Assembly: GCA_009768925.2 (NCBI GenBank)
Contig: VHIT02000046.1
Coordinates: forward strand, 40,303 to 104,302
Reading direction: 5' to 3'
DNA: 64,000 nt
Source of the DNA: Cryptosporidium bovis
Lineage: Eukaryota > Apicomplexa > Conoidasida > Eucoccidiorida > Cryptosporidiidae
The notes below the pieces were generated by a model, which ran no database searches, was not told where the DNA came from, and saw only the letters and a list, made by a program, of their open reading frames with translations. Position numbers and translations under genes: made by a program. Of this stretch, positions 30,563-39,277 are shown piece by piece (the first letter of the stretch is position 1; every line of letters starts with the position of its first letter).

Positions 30563-31006
30563 ATTATTCCACAATTAAAAAAGTAATTTACTGCAAATAC
30601 CAACTATGTAACTAAAATGACCTTACTTTAAGATGTAACTTTAATGATAATATATGCAATTGTACCCTCAACTTTTAAAAATAAATTTGCATTATTTGTA
30701 ATAAAATGGCGCCAAGTCTGTTATAGGTAATTTAATTTGCAAATTAAGCCACCGGCCTTGATATTGCAGTTTATCAATATTATTATTGCCATTTTTTTCG
30801 AGTTTTTATATTTACTTTGATATGTGACTCTAGTTCTGCAAAAATAAACAGCAGCAACGATAGCAATAGATGGATTTTGGTCTTTATTTTCTGGAGTGAT
30901 TTAAGGTCGTCAAATTGATTTTGTATCTATTTCTAATTGTATATGATTTGTATTGATTCCGTATTGTATATATGTGATAAATTTTACAGATTTACTTTAT
31001 TCAAAG
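30563..31006. promoter_or_regulatory. Divergent promoter SET gene / U1-70K with E2F palindrome
   Basis: About 440 bases between oppositely oriented genes. TGGCGCCA, a perfect E2F-type palindrome, sits at 30707-30714, roughly midway, about 145 bases from the SET ATG and 293 from the U1-70K ATG. The arrangement suggests a shared element; this is inferred. Confidence 0.5.
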
Positions 31007-31795
31007 ATGTCTGCAATTGGAATGCCAAATGAATTGCTTAAGTACTTTCAGCCTCGACCACAGCTTCCCTATATACCTTACAAAAAAAAAAGGCCACACA
31101 AAATGTATAGCGGTGTCTTTGATTTGCTATCAAGCACTCCTGACCTATTTGAGAAGATGGCTCCCCCACTTCCAGAGCCATATATCGATCTTAAACAACG
31201 AAAGGAGATTGAGAAGAAGAAAAGAATAGATAAGTATAGTGAGAAATTGAAAGAGGAAATTGCTTTATACGATCCAAATGAAAATAACACAAATAAAACA
31301 AAAGATCCATACAACACACTTTTTGTAGCTAGGCTTAACTACGACACTACTGAAAGAACTCTTAAAAGAGAATTGGAGGTTTATGGAAACATTTTAAGCA
31401 TGTTTATGGTTAAAGATTTAGAAGGGGAACCGAGAGGTTATGCTTTCGTTGAATATGAAACGGAATCATCTCTTAAAGCTGCCTACAATAGTCTAAATAA
31501 AAAAATAATTGATGGTTGGAAAATTTTGGTTGATGTAGAGAGGGGCAGAACCGTTGAAAATTGGCTACCTAAGAGGCTCGGTGGAGGTAAAGGTCAAATT
31601 AGAGGCATTGAAAAAATTGAGCCTAGAAAAAGAGGGGCTGATTACATGGATGGTCGTTGCAGAAAAAAAGGTAACTTTGGGGGAGGGAACACTGCATATA
31701 AAAATACAAATGAGTTGGGATATAATAGATACAGGGATCAAAGAAATGGTAGATACCGCGAGAACAGGTTCTCGTATTCTAGAAGGCAATATTAA
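31007..31795 (+). CDS. SNRNP70: U1 snRNP 70 kDa protein
   Basis: 262 residues from the ATG at 31007; an upstream in-frame TTG adds 18 codons that do not fit the family. The N-terminal part (PNELLKYFQPRPQLPYIP, then KKRPHK) matches the U1-70K segment that contacts U1C and the Sm ring. An RRM follows at about 100-185, with RNP2 LFVARL and RNP1 RGYAFVEY, and the invariant DVERGRTVENWLPKRLGGG. It recognises stem-loop I of U1 snRNA and so takes part in 5' splice-site selection. The C-terminal tail is short, Gly/Arg-rich and lacks the long RS repeats of animal proteins. Single exon. Spliced genes in the window fit its function. Confidence 0.95.
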   Translation: MSAIGMPNELLKYFQPRPQLPYIPYKKKRPHKMYSGVFDLLSSTPDLFEKMAPPLPEPYIDLKQRKEIEKKKRIDKYSEKLKEEIALYDPNENNTNKTKDPYNTLFVARLNYDTTERTLKRELEVYGNILSMFMVKDLEGEPRGYAFVEYETESSLKAAYNSLNKKIIDGWKILVDVERGRTVENWLPKRLGGGKGQIRGIEKIEPRKRGADYMDGRCRKKGNFGGGNTAYKNTNELGYNRYRDQRNGRYRENRFSYSRRQY

Positions 31796-32447
31796 ATTAT
31801 TTAATGTAAAGCATAATTATTGTTTGAAAAAAATAAAAGTTGAGATTTTCTTAATTAAATAGAGTACAATTGTGTTAAATGGATAAAAGAAGAAAACAGG
31901 GAAAAAAATCGAATTCAGAGACGAGCTTCAAAATTTGATAAGTCGTAATATATTTACTTTTTTTTGTTGTCTTTAAATAAATCTAGGAAAAATATTAACT
32001 TATTGATTTAGTTGTTTTTGTTTGTTTTGATTACTATTTTTGATGTGTGCATGTATTATGATGGTGGTAATATATACACACAAATGCATATAAAATGTTA
32101 ATATATTGGCACACAACAAAGTCACATTTATATTGCATATGATCACTTCCTTAGAGGAATTTCTAGCAAAATAAAACATATATATATTTAATATATGCAT
32201 ATATATAAATACTATGCATTCCTATATGGCGAAGAGTAGTAGCACAAGCATAGTATACAATATTTGTTAATTAACTATTTTATTCTGATAAAAATTTCAA
32301 CAAGACTAAATTAGAGGCATAAATACATTTGAAGTTAGATCTTTTTTAATGTAAATTGAATTTTAAACTAAATTAAACTTATTGTTTTTCATATAATTTA
32401 CTAGTGGCAAATTGTGGGACGCTTTTGAGTGACTATAATATAAGGAG
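31796..32447. other. Spacer with A/T microsatellite tracts
   Basis: About 650 bases without a gene. TA-rich tracts (TATATATA, ATATGCATATATATA) lie at about 32,080-32,210. A short TATAATATAAGGAG just before the next ATG could be leader sequence. Confidence 0.4.
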
Positions 32448-33866
32448 ATGAACGGAAGTATTTCAAATGCGATATTCCTGATTCTTGCAGTAATATTAGC
32501 ATTTAGACTTGACGATTGCTCAGCTTTAAGAAAAGAATTAAATGTGGGATACCTTAAACATGGAACGGCTCGGGCCAATAATAAAGTTGAGGGTGGAAAT
32601 AATTTAATCCAAATATCTAAGGATAAGGTTGGAGAGGATAAGGATAATAAAGAGGATAGGGGCGATAATACAAACAAGGAGAATGAATTAGAGGAAAAGG
32701 ATGAGTCTGAAAGCAATGATAGGGAAAAAGAAGAATCTGAAAGCAGTAACAAGGAAAAAGAAGAGTCTGAAAGTAGTGACAAGGAAAAAGAAGAGTCTGA
32801 AAGCAGTGACAAGGAAAAAGAAGAGTCTGGAAGCAGTGACAAGGGAAAGGAAGATTCTGGAAGCAACGATAAGGAAAAGGAAGAGTCTGGAAGCAATGAT
32901 AAGGAAAAGGAAGAGTCTGGAAGCAATAAGGAAAAGGAAGAGTCTGAAGGAAATGACAAGGAAAAGGAAGAGTCTGGAAGCAATAAGGAAAAGGAAGAGT
33001 CTGGAAGCAATAAGGAAAAGGAAGAGTCTGGAAGCAATAAGGAAAAGGAAGAGTCTGGAAGCAATGATAAGGAAAAGGAAGAGTCTGGAAGCAATAAGGA
33101 AAAGGAAGAGTCTGGAAGCAATGATAAGGAAAAGGAAGACTCTGGAAGCAATAAGGAAAAGGAAGAGTCTGGAAGCAATGATAAGGAAAAGGAAGAGTCT
33201 GGAAACAATAAGGAAAAGGAAGATTCTGAAGGCAATGACAAGGAAAAGGAAGAGTCTGGAAGCAGTGACAAGGAAAAGGAAGAATTTGGAGATAAAAATG
33301 GTGATAAAACGGTAGCGTCAGCAAAAACAGAAAACGTTGGCACAAATTCTGCAAACAGTAAGCAGGACAAAGAGAAACATGATGTATCAGGAGATGTTGG
33401 ATATGAAAAAGGAAATAAAGACAGTTTGGTCGTTAAACAAAATGAAGAAGATGTAAATGAGGAAGATTTACACAAAATTAGTGATGACCAAAATCAAGAG
33501 GATGATGAAAATAATAACTTTGATATAAATGCTGAAAAAGAGGCAGGGGATGATGTTTTTAATAATAAAGATAATATGCATACAAGTGTAATGGAAAAAC
33601 TTTATAAACTGGATTATAAATTAAAGTTCTTGAGAAGGTTAGTAAAAGACGATAAAAAAATGCTGGTGCAGTTACATGCTCTTGGGTATTTAACAGAAAG
33701 TATAAAACAACAAATAGTAAGAGATGTAGCTGCATTAAATGATACAGTTATAATGGAAGCTGAAAATGCAAGGGAGTTAAACAAACTTCAGTTAATGCAC
33801 GACATGCATGTTGACAAAAAGTTAGACTTTACAAAACATGAAAACATTCTGGCTGTGAATGATTAG
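32448..33866 (+). CDS. Secreted Glu/Lys/Ser-rich repeat protein
   Basis: 472 residues with a signal peptide (about 1-26: ISNAIFLILAVILAFRL then DDCSA). Residues about 85-285 are made of units DKEKEESGSN (10 residues) and KEKEESGSN (9 residues), about twenty in total, with Glu/Gly and Asn/Ser swaps. Copy-to-copy DNA identity is high, so the array is probably length-variable. A non-repetitive acidic linker follows, then a C-terminal helical domain (about 380-472: KLYKLDYKLKFLRRLVKDDK and on). I do not recognise that domain. It is presumably exported or wall-associated and has no anchor. The repeat opens long frames on the opposite strand and in +2; these are composition artefacts. Function unknown. 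Confidence 0.85.
   Translation: MNGSISNAIFLILAVILAFRLDDCSALRKELNVGYLKHGTARANNKVEGGNNLIQISKDKVGEDKDNKEDRGDNTNKENELEEKDESESNDREKEESESSNKEKEESESSDKEKEESESSDKEKEESGSSDKGKEDSGSNDKEKEESGSNDKEKEESGSNKEKEESEGNDKEKEESGSNKEKEESGSNKEKEESGSNKEKEESGSNDKEKEESGSNKEKEESGSNDKEKEDSGSNKEKEESGSNDKEKEESGNNKEKEDSEGNDKEKEESGSSDKEKEEFGDKNGDKTVASAKTENVGTNSANSKQDKEKHDVSGDVGYEKGNKDSLVVKQNEEDVNEEDLHKISDDQNQEDDENNNFDINAEKEAGDDVFNNKDNMHTSVMEKLYKLDYKLKFLRRLVKDDKKMLVQLHALGYLTESIKQQIVRDVAALNDTVIMEAENARELNKLQLMHDMHVDKKLDFTKHENILAVND
32690..33290 (+). repeat. Tandem 27/30-bp coding repeat array (KEKEESGSN)
   Basis: About twenty tandem copies of an A/G-rich unit reading AAGGAAAAGGAAGAGTCTGG plus AGCAAT or AGCAATGAT. The 27- and 30-base versions alternate without a strict order. 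The reading frame is kept throughout. Such arrays commonly differ between isolates. Confidence 0.85.
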
Positions 33867-34702
33867 ACATTCTTTTATCTTGATTCGTATAATAAACATG
33901 TAAATGACAAATATAAATAAGAAATTTTACAAGGATTTTTATTTTCATGGCAAAAAAAGCAAAGTTAATGGGTAAAAGTATATAAAGGGTATAGTATAAA
34001 TGCACAATTACTACAGTCCTCCCTCAAATAATTCTAAAATAGATGTACCGCTAGGTAGATTATATATTTAGTTTTTCTTTTATAATTTAGTTTAATCTTT
34101 TGATATTAATTATTAAAGCGCACCTGAACAAAAGTGCTTTGCATTTATTTTCATATTGTTTCTTCGCTAATTCTATTCTACAACGCAAACAACTACTTAC
34201 TCCGTACAAACTAATCTAAATGTTTTCTGGCAGCGTCAATGCAATACAATGTTTGAAATTGCCCCACTTCTTTACTATGGCATCCGATGATGCAATCTAA
34301 TGTGATGATCTAAACAAATCTAAAAAAGAGACAAGGCGTCGAGCCTGCAGAACATGTAGTTACTCCGAGACATTTTTCACAAAACAATATTGAGTGGGAA
34401 AAAGGTGCATGGTATGGGAGCAGAAAAGTAAGGTGAACAGACATTCCGGTTGTTGTGCCTTATATTCATAGTTATTATAAGAACATATAACTGAAAAACA
34501 TACCAGCAATAATAAAATAAGCCTTAATACTAAAAAATTGATTTTCGATTACACCACCATAACAGTATGCCCTTTTAGATAAAAGGGCAGTACCGCATGC
34601 AGCGATGTCCGCGTCTACATGTGGGTACCAGTTATTTTCCAAAGAAAATGTTAAAAAAATGGAATAACTTCAGGCTAGATAAATATAAGGGTAGAGGGTG
34701 TT
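33867..34702. other. Convergent spacer between repeat protein and PP2C genes
   Basis: About 835 bases containing the 3' ends of two convergent genes. The tract at about 34,330-34,620 is somewhat richer in G and C. A 60-codon frame at 34,597 overlaps the end of the PP2C gene on the other strand and is not called. Nothing else is recognised. Confidence 0.4.
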
Positions 34703-37700
34703 TTAAGTATTGTTTCTTTGGAAAAAAGACGGAATTTCTCGCAGCTTGCAGGTTCTCGCTCTGGATGGAGAAGGAGTAGCGACTCTTCTTCTGGGAATAA
34801 TGGGAGTGAATGATCTGCGGAGTGACGAGTTTAGAATGTTATTTTCTGATCTTAATGCACTCGAATTCCCTGCTCCAATACTTGTTATAGTTGCACTATT
34901 CTCTATATCTATCCTTGAATTTCTTAAATTTCTCCTCCCAGTAAAGGTCAGTCTGTTTGGTTCGAAAATGACGTTTGCTCTTGAATTTCCATTATTTACA
35001 GCGATATTTGATCTGACAGAGCTCGCATTTCCGCCTTCAGCCGTGTTAGTTGGATTCCTAATGGGATTCAACCCCACATTAGTTTTGTTTTCACTCTCTT
35101 TTGTGTTGTGTTTACTTTCATTTACGGCATTTCCAGTTAAGACATCAGATTCACATACGTTATCACTAGAAACACGCTTCTTAGGCGAAACAACTACGTC
35201 GATGTTTCCCACAACAGTTTTTGAACCAGAAGCAAGGTAAGACGACTGATTTGAACTGTTTGGCGAGTAGAATGGAGATGTTTGTTCAACAGATCTGTTT
35301 TCGGTTTCTCCAGTTGAATTTGCGCTTTTGCAGCTGCTCCTGTTCTTACAGGATGACAATATGGATGAAAAAGAGAGTTCGCAGGTTTTTTGTTGTGCAC
35401 ATTCGTTATTTTTTCTACTTTCGTCAGTAAAATTGGCATCAGTTTCATTTTTTCCTGTATTACCTTTGACGATTTCAAGTCTAGGTTTAGTTCCAATTCT
35501 AATAACAATAGCGGTACAGTTATCAGCTCTGATGTTGTTAAATCTTCTCTTTCTCTCAGCTTCAGAGGTAATGATTCCAGCAATTTCTTCTAGTGTTTTG
35601 TCAACAGAATTTACAATAATATCCGCAATCGAAAATCCATCTAAAATGTCGCTTATCCCGTCAGACATTATAACAACATAGCATTCCTCCCACTCCCCTG
35701 AGTTTCTGTCTTTCTCATCTATTTGTTCATTTTTGATGGCACATTCATTTTGTGCCTCACCTTCATTATTATCGTCTTTAGTTTCGTTGCAGTGGCTACA
35801 CTTTACACAACTGTTGTTAATGAAGTTATCATCGTCTGTACACCAATCAAGTTCAATACTCTCGATATGCGGTTTGTTTGCAGGGTTATGACTTGGTCTG
35901 GAATTTCTCCAGCCGAGGGAAATAACACTTTGCTCCACAAGCGCCTCTGAGAAGCTAATCATTTTCTCGTCCTCCCTTCTTTTAATCGCCTTCTCTTCTG
36001 CACCTCTTATAGATCTAAGAGACTCTTTCTTGGGTGAGCCAATACCAATATTAAATATTCTATAATCAGGAGTCGGGAGGAGAGCGCATCTGGACAGGTG
36101 CATATGACCGAGAGATCTGCTCATTGATATGCTCAAACCCATATCCCTTGCCTGCTGATAAGTCAAATAAGATGGAATCAATCTCAGCATTCCGTAATCA
36201 CCAAGAACAACTTTTCCCACTCCACTTTGGTCTATTCTTTGTCTCTCACTTTTCCTTACCAGACAATGGGGGTTTGACAAATAATAGATTTTATGATAAT
36301 ATTGCTTTGAGTTTCTATTTCCAGTGTCGTTAATACCCAAATTGTTTGTATTTAAAGCACCAGACCCACAAAATATGCCATTTATATCATAAATCGAGGA
36401 AGAGGTTTTTTTTCTGGGTATCAATGGTATCGGAAGATCTGGAAGTCTCATGTCGGAAAGATTAGACTTTTTTATTTTAGGAATTCCAAGATTTTCATTA
36501 ATTAAGTCGGTTTTAGCCCTTTTTTTTTGGTTTGGAACTATGCAAATGGCAGATGAGTCACCACAATTTGCAGTAACGAGGTACTTGTCTACAATACCTA
36601 CGACTATACAGGTAGTACCGAAATCTTTCTTACTTGAGATATTTGCCTTAATCACACTCTCATGAGCATAGTTAAAACCTTTGTTTAAAACATCAATAAC
36701 TGTTTCTAAATAGTCGCCAAGTGATATATCATCTCTAATATCGGATAAACCCTTAACTAATGTTTCTGATAGACAATATGCCGCAAGATGGGAAGCCATT
36801 TTACCATAGTGACCATGCCCATCTAATAGACCAAAAAACTGGCAAGATCTTGATATTTCTTCAATCCCTAAATTGCTGCAGCTCTTTCCCCCAGAAGTGT
36901 GGGATACCCAATTCGGCCCAGTCTTCTTTGGTTGTAAGGGTGGAAGGGGAAATAAGGGGAATGCGACAGGAAACACCTGGTCAATTCGTTTTTGTTCATC
37001 TTCAGAATAAGTAAGATCGCGGTAGTCATCGCCATTGCCATCTCCATGGCCTCCTCTTCCAATGTACTCCCCTGTCTTTTTTGAATCTGAAAGAAAATGA
37101 GAATTTTGGTCGTCAATCAGTTCCTTGTCGGTAATGCAACAAATTGAATCATTCTCTATTGTCTGACTTAAGTTAATTTTTCCAATATCTAGCTCAATAC
37201 TTCTGTTTCCCTTGCAATTACTACCTCCTCCAAAAGAATTCAAAATATGAGCGTCGTTAGATGCCTTTGAAGTCTTCCTGAAACCAGATGCTGATTTAAA
37301 AGTATTATCTGGGATTTTAATTGAGACTGAATTCGAAGATGAGTTGGTTGTGGAATTCTGGTTAAACCTCGCCCCCGTATTCTTTCTTATGTTCTCACCC
37401 TCACTGAGGCCGTCTCTCTCAACCTTGTCATTCGAAGGTGAGTTTTGTATCGAGTTGGAACAAGAACCGAAGAAGCCATCGTAGCTACCTGCTTTCGATA
37501 TTTTTTGAGTTAATGGATCGAGGTTCCAAACACCTTTTGAATAACCACTTGCCTTATTTCTGTCAACATCACTATTGTATTTAATAGATTGGCATTTTCT
37601 TCCGGTAAATTTATCCGCTTTAATATTTCTTGGTATAGTAACAAACCAGCCATCCTGATTTTCCTTACAACCTCCTTGTGAACAGGATACACCCCAATCT

Positions 37701-37714
37701 ATTAACCAAAACAT
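34703..37714 (-). CDS. PP2C-type (PPM) serine/threonine phosphatase with long insertions
   Basis: 1,003 residues, one exon. The metal-dependent phosphatase motifs are spread through the protein: CKENQDGWF near the N-terminus (Asp21), LLDGHGHYG (Asp298), TTCIVVGIVDKYLVTANCGDS, MSDGISDIL (Asp685) and ADNCTAIVIR (Asp731). These are the four aspartates that hold the Mn/Mg pair. A low-complexity insert of about 220 residues separates motif 1 from motif 2, another of about 130 residues follows the LSRCALLP region, and a 260-residue Ser/Asn-rich tail follows the domain. Compact PP2C domains are about 290 residues, so two-thirds of this protein is insertion. The start MFWLIDWGVS has no signal peptide or clear myristoylation site. 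The substrate is unknown. It is divergent from eIF4E. Confidence 0.92.
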   Translation of the reverse strand: MFWLIDWGVSCSQGGCKENQDGWFVTIPRNIKADKFTGRKCQSIKYNSDVDRNKASGYSKGVWNLDPLTQKISKAGSYDGFFGSCSNSIQNSPSNDKVERDGLSEGENIRKNTGARFNQNSTTNSSSNSVSIKIPDNTFKSASGFRKTSKASNDAHILNSFGGGSNCKGNRSIELDIGKINLSQTIENDSICCITDKELIDDQNSHFLSDSKKTGEYIGRGGHGDGNGDDYRDLTYSEDEQKRIDQVFPVAFPLFPLPPLQPKKTGPNWVSHTSGGKSCSNLGIEEISRSCQFFGLLDGHGHYGKMASHLAAYCLSETLVKGLSDIRDDISLGDYLETVIDVLNKGFNYAHESVIKANISSKKDFGTTCIVVGIVDKYLVTANCGDSSAICIVPNQKKRAKTDLINENLGIPKIKKSNLSDMRLPDLPIPLIPRKKTSSSIYDINGIFCGSGALNTNNLGINDTGNRNSKQYYHKIYYLSNPHCLVRKSERQRIDQSGVGKVVLGDYGMLRLIPSYLTYQQARDMGLSISMSRSLGHMHLSRCALLPTPDYRIFNIGIGSPKKESLRSIRGAEEKAIKRREDEKMISFSEALVEQSVISLGWRNSRPSHNPANKPHIESIELDWCTDDDNFINNSCVKCSHCNETKDDNNEGEAQNECAIKNEQIDEKDRNSGEWEECYVVIMSDGISDILDGFSIADIIVNSVDKTLEEIAGIITSEAERKRRFNNIRADNCTAIVIRIGTKPRLEIVKGNTGKNETDANFTDESRKNNECAQQKTCELSFSSILSSCKNRSSCKSANSTGETENRSVEQTSPFYSPNSSNQSSYLASGSKTVVGNIDVVVSPKKRVSSDNVCESDVLTGNAVNESKHNTKESENKTNVGLNPIRNPTNTAEGGNASSVRSNIAVNNGNSRANVIFEPNRLTFTGRRNLRNSRIDIENSATITSIGAGNSSALRSENNILNSSLRRSFTPIIPRRRVATPSPSRARTCKLREIPSFFQRNNT

Positions 37715-38554
37715 TATCTGTCCGTGAGGGTCTCAGTGTGTGTGCAGGGGAAAAACGAAAATAGTTGCGTGTTTCAGATCTCAGTGAGCATTATATATTC
37801 ATTTTTAAATAAAAAGTACCCACCTTTACGAATATAAACAAGTTATTTTTATTCAAACCTTGATTTGCCCCTATTACACCTCTTTTTTATGAAAAAACAG
37901 CAAAATAAATCCGCGATCACACACCAATGAAAGGTGCAAAAACGAATTAAATAAAGTGCAAGGGGAACTTATATTATAAGAAAGTTTACTCAGAGTATCT
38001 GTACTGTGTGAATGCGATATGAAAAAAATGTGTTTGTAGAGTAAAAAGTAGCGACCTAAACCAAAAATCAAACTCTCAAAGGATCTGTAACTGGTCCAAA
38101 CACGTTCTCTGCTCTTGATTATTCTCGAAGCCGAGAATAAATTTGTACGATATCACTTCCCATTTACTTTCCGGTTTATTCATCCTCATTTATAAAAACT
38201 TCCCGCATAAACTAGGCGGGTTATTATAGACAATTTAAAGGTAGGAAAAAATAAGTTATATAAGTATATAGAGACACAAATAAGAGTAAATTGGAAGAAA
38301 TTCTGCTGGTATAATACAGTAAGGTAAAAACAAGGAAAAAAAAGGCAAAAACAAAGTATAGGTAAATATACTTATAAATAATAGATCGAGATAGTTAATA
38401 GGTACCTGTAGATATCTATTAATTTTTTTCTTGAAAATAACAATTTATAGACGTAAAATATAAGTACTCGTCTTCGTATAATTAAATCTAAAACAGTTTT
38501 TGTCGCTACTCCAAGGGCGTTTTGATAAATTAACCTGTTTTTCGTTGTTACTCA
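37715..38554. promoter_or_regulatory. Divergent promoter PP2C / eIF4E with E2F-type pair and hairpin
   Basis: About 840 bases with no gene. CTTCCCGC at 38199-38206 and GGCGGG at 38215-38220 form an inverted pair of E2F-like half-sites. A perfect 9-bp inverted repeat, TTATTCTCG (38119-38127) and CGAGAATAA (38132-38140), lies about 60 bases upstream of it. The rest is A/T-rich. Regulatory meaning is inferred. Confidence 0.45.
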
Positions 38555-39277
38555 ATGGAAGATAAGGAAGTAGTCTCAAAATATCTGTCCTTCAATGAGG
38601 CCATAGAACCAAAATTAACTCTTCCAGTAGCTTGCAACAATGTTGAAATACCGAAAGACTTGATGTCAAAGCCACTCCCACTTTCTCATGAGTGGGTAGT
38701 TTGGGAACAATTGAACGTTGAAACAAGGAAGGACATAGACTATTCAAATGCAACAAAACCAGTGGCAAAATTTTCTTCAGTTCAGCAATTTTGGTGGCTC
38801 TGGCACCACATTCCTCAACCATCAGAACTCCTAGAGGGCAAAAGAATGGTAAGAGAGTCTTCAGATGGAACAAAAAGTATTGTTGATGCGGTAATTTTGT
38901 TTAAAGATGGTATTCAGCCGATGTGGGAAGATCCAATGAACGCTTCTGGTGGTCACATTCACTTTAGGGCATGGCAATCCTCTGTTGTTCCTGGTGAATT
39001 AGACACTATGTGGAACAATCTTGTCCTTTCTATTATCGGTGGAAGCCTAAATGGTTCCTCAATGATTAACGGAATCAGACTTGTTGACAAACTTGGTGGT
39101 AATAAAGGAAACATTAGGATTGAGATTTGGTTCTCTGACTTTTCCAATCAGGTTGCACATAATTCGTTAACTAAGGAGATCGAGGTTCTGATGAGTTCCT
39201 TACTTGACGGTTCACCCTGCAATCCACCTCATCTTGAAATTAAGTCTCATTCAAAATCTAAACCAGAGGCAAGTTAA
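38555..39277 (+). CDS. EIF4E: Translation initiation factor eIF4E (mRNA cap-binding protein)
   Basis: 240 residues, one exon. Cap-binding features are SVQQFWWLWHHIPQPSEL (the Trp-rich helix region), GIQPMWEDPMNASGGHIHFR (the Trp and Glu that stack on and bind 7-methylguanine) and LSIIGGSLN. The N-terminal LSHEWVVWEQL replaces the usual HxWxLWY strand, so the beta-1 region is slightly divergent. The protein binds the mRNA 5' cap and recruits the small ribosomal subunit through eIF4G. The C-terminal part (KEIEVLMSSLLDGSPCNPP) is longer than in animal eIF4E. It is the last recognisable gene before the 6.4-kb non-coding stretch. Confidence 0.94.
   Translation: MEDKEVVSKYLSFNEAIEPKLTLPVACNNVEIPKDLMSKPLPLSHEWVVWEQLNVETRKDIDYSNATKPVAKFSSVQQFWWLWHHIPQPSELLEGKRMVRESSDGTKSIVDAVILFKDGIQPMWEDPMNASGGHIHFRAWQSSVVPGELDTMWNNLVLSIIGGSLNGSSMINGIRLVDKLGGNKGNIRIEIWFSDFSNQVAHNSLTKEIEVLMSSLLDGSPCNPPHLEIKSHSKSKPEAS

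Noticed and set aside
32363-33475. 370-codon minus-strand Ser/Phe/Leu-rich frame, and 245- and 204-codon frames in the same place
   Set aside because: They arise from the stop-free composition of the KEKEESGSN repeat; the + strand frame alone has an ATG, a signal peptide and a non-repetitive end.
34710-35681. Several + strand frames of 60-176 codons
   Set aside because: Antisense to the PP2C phosphatase, with no family features.
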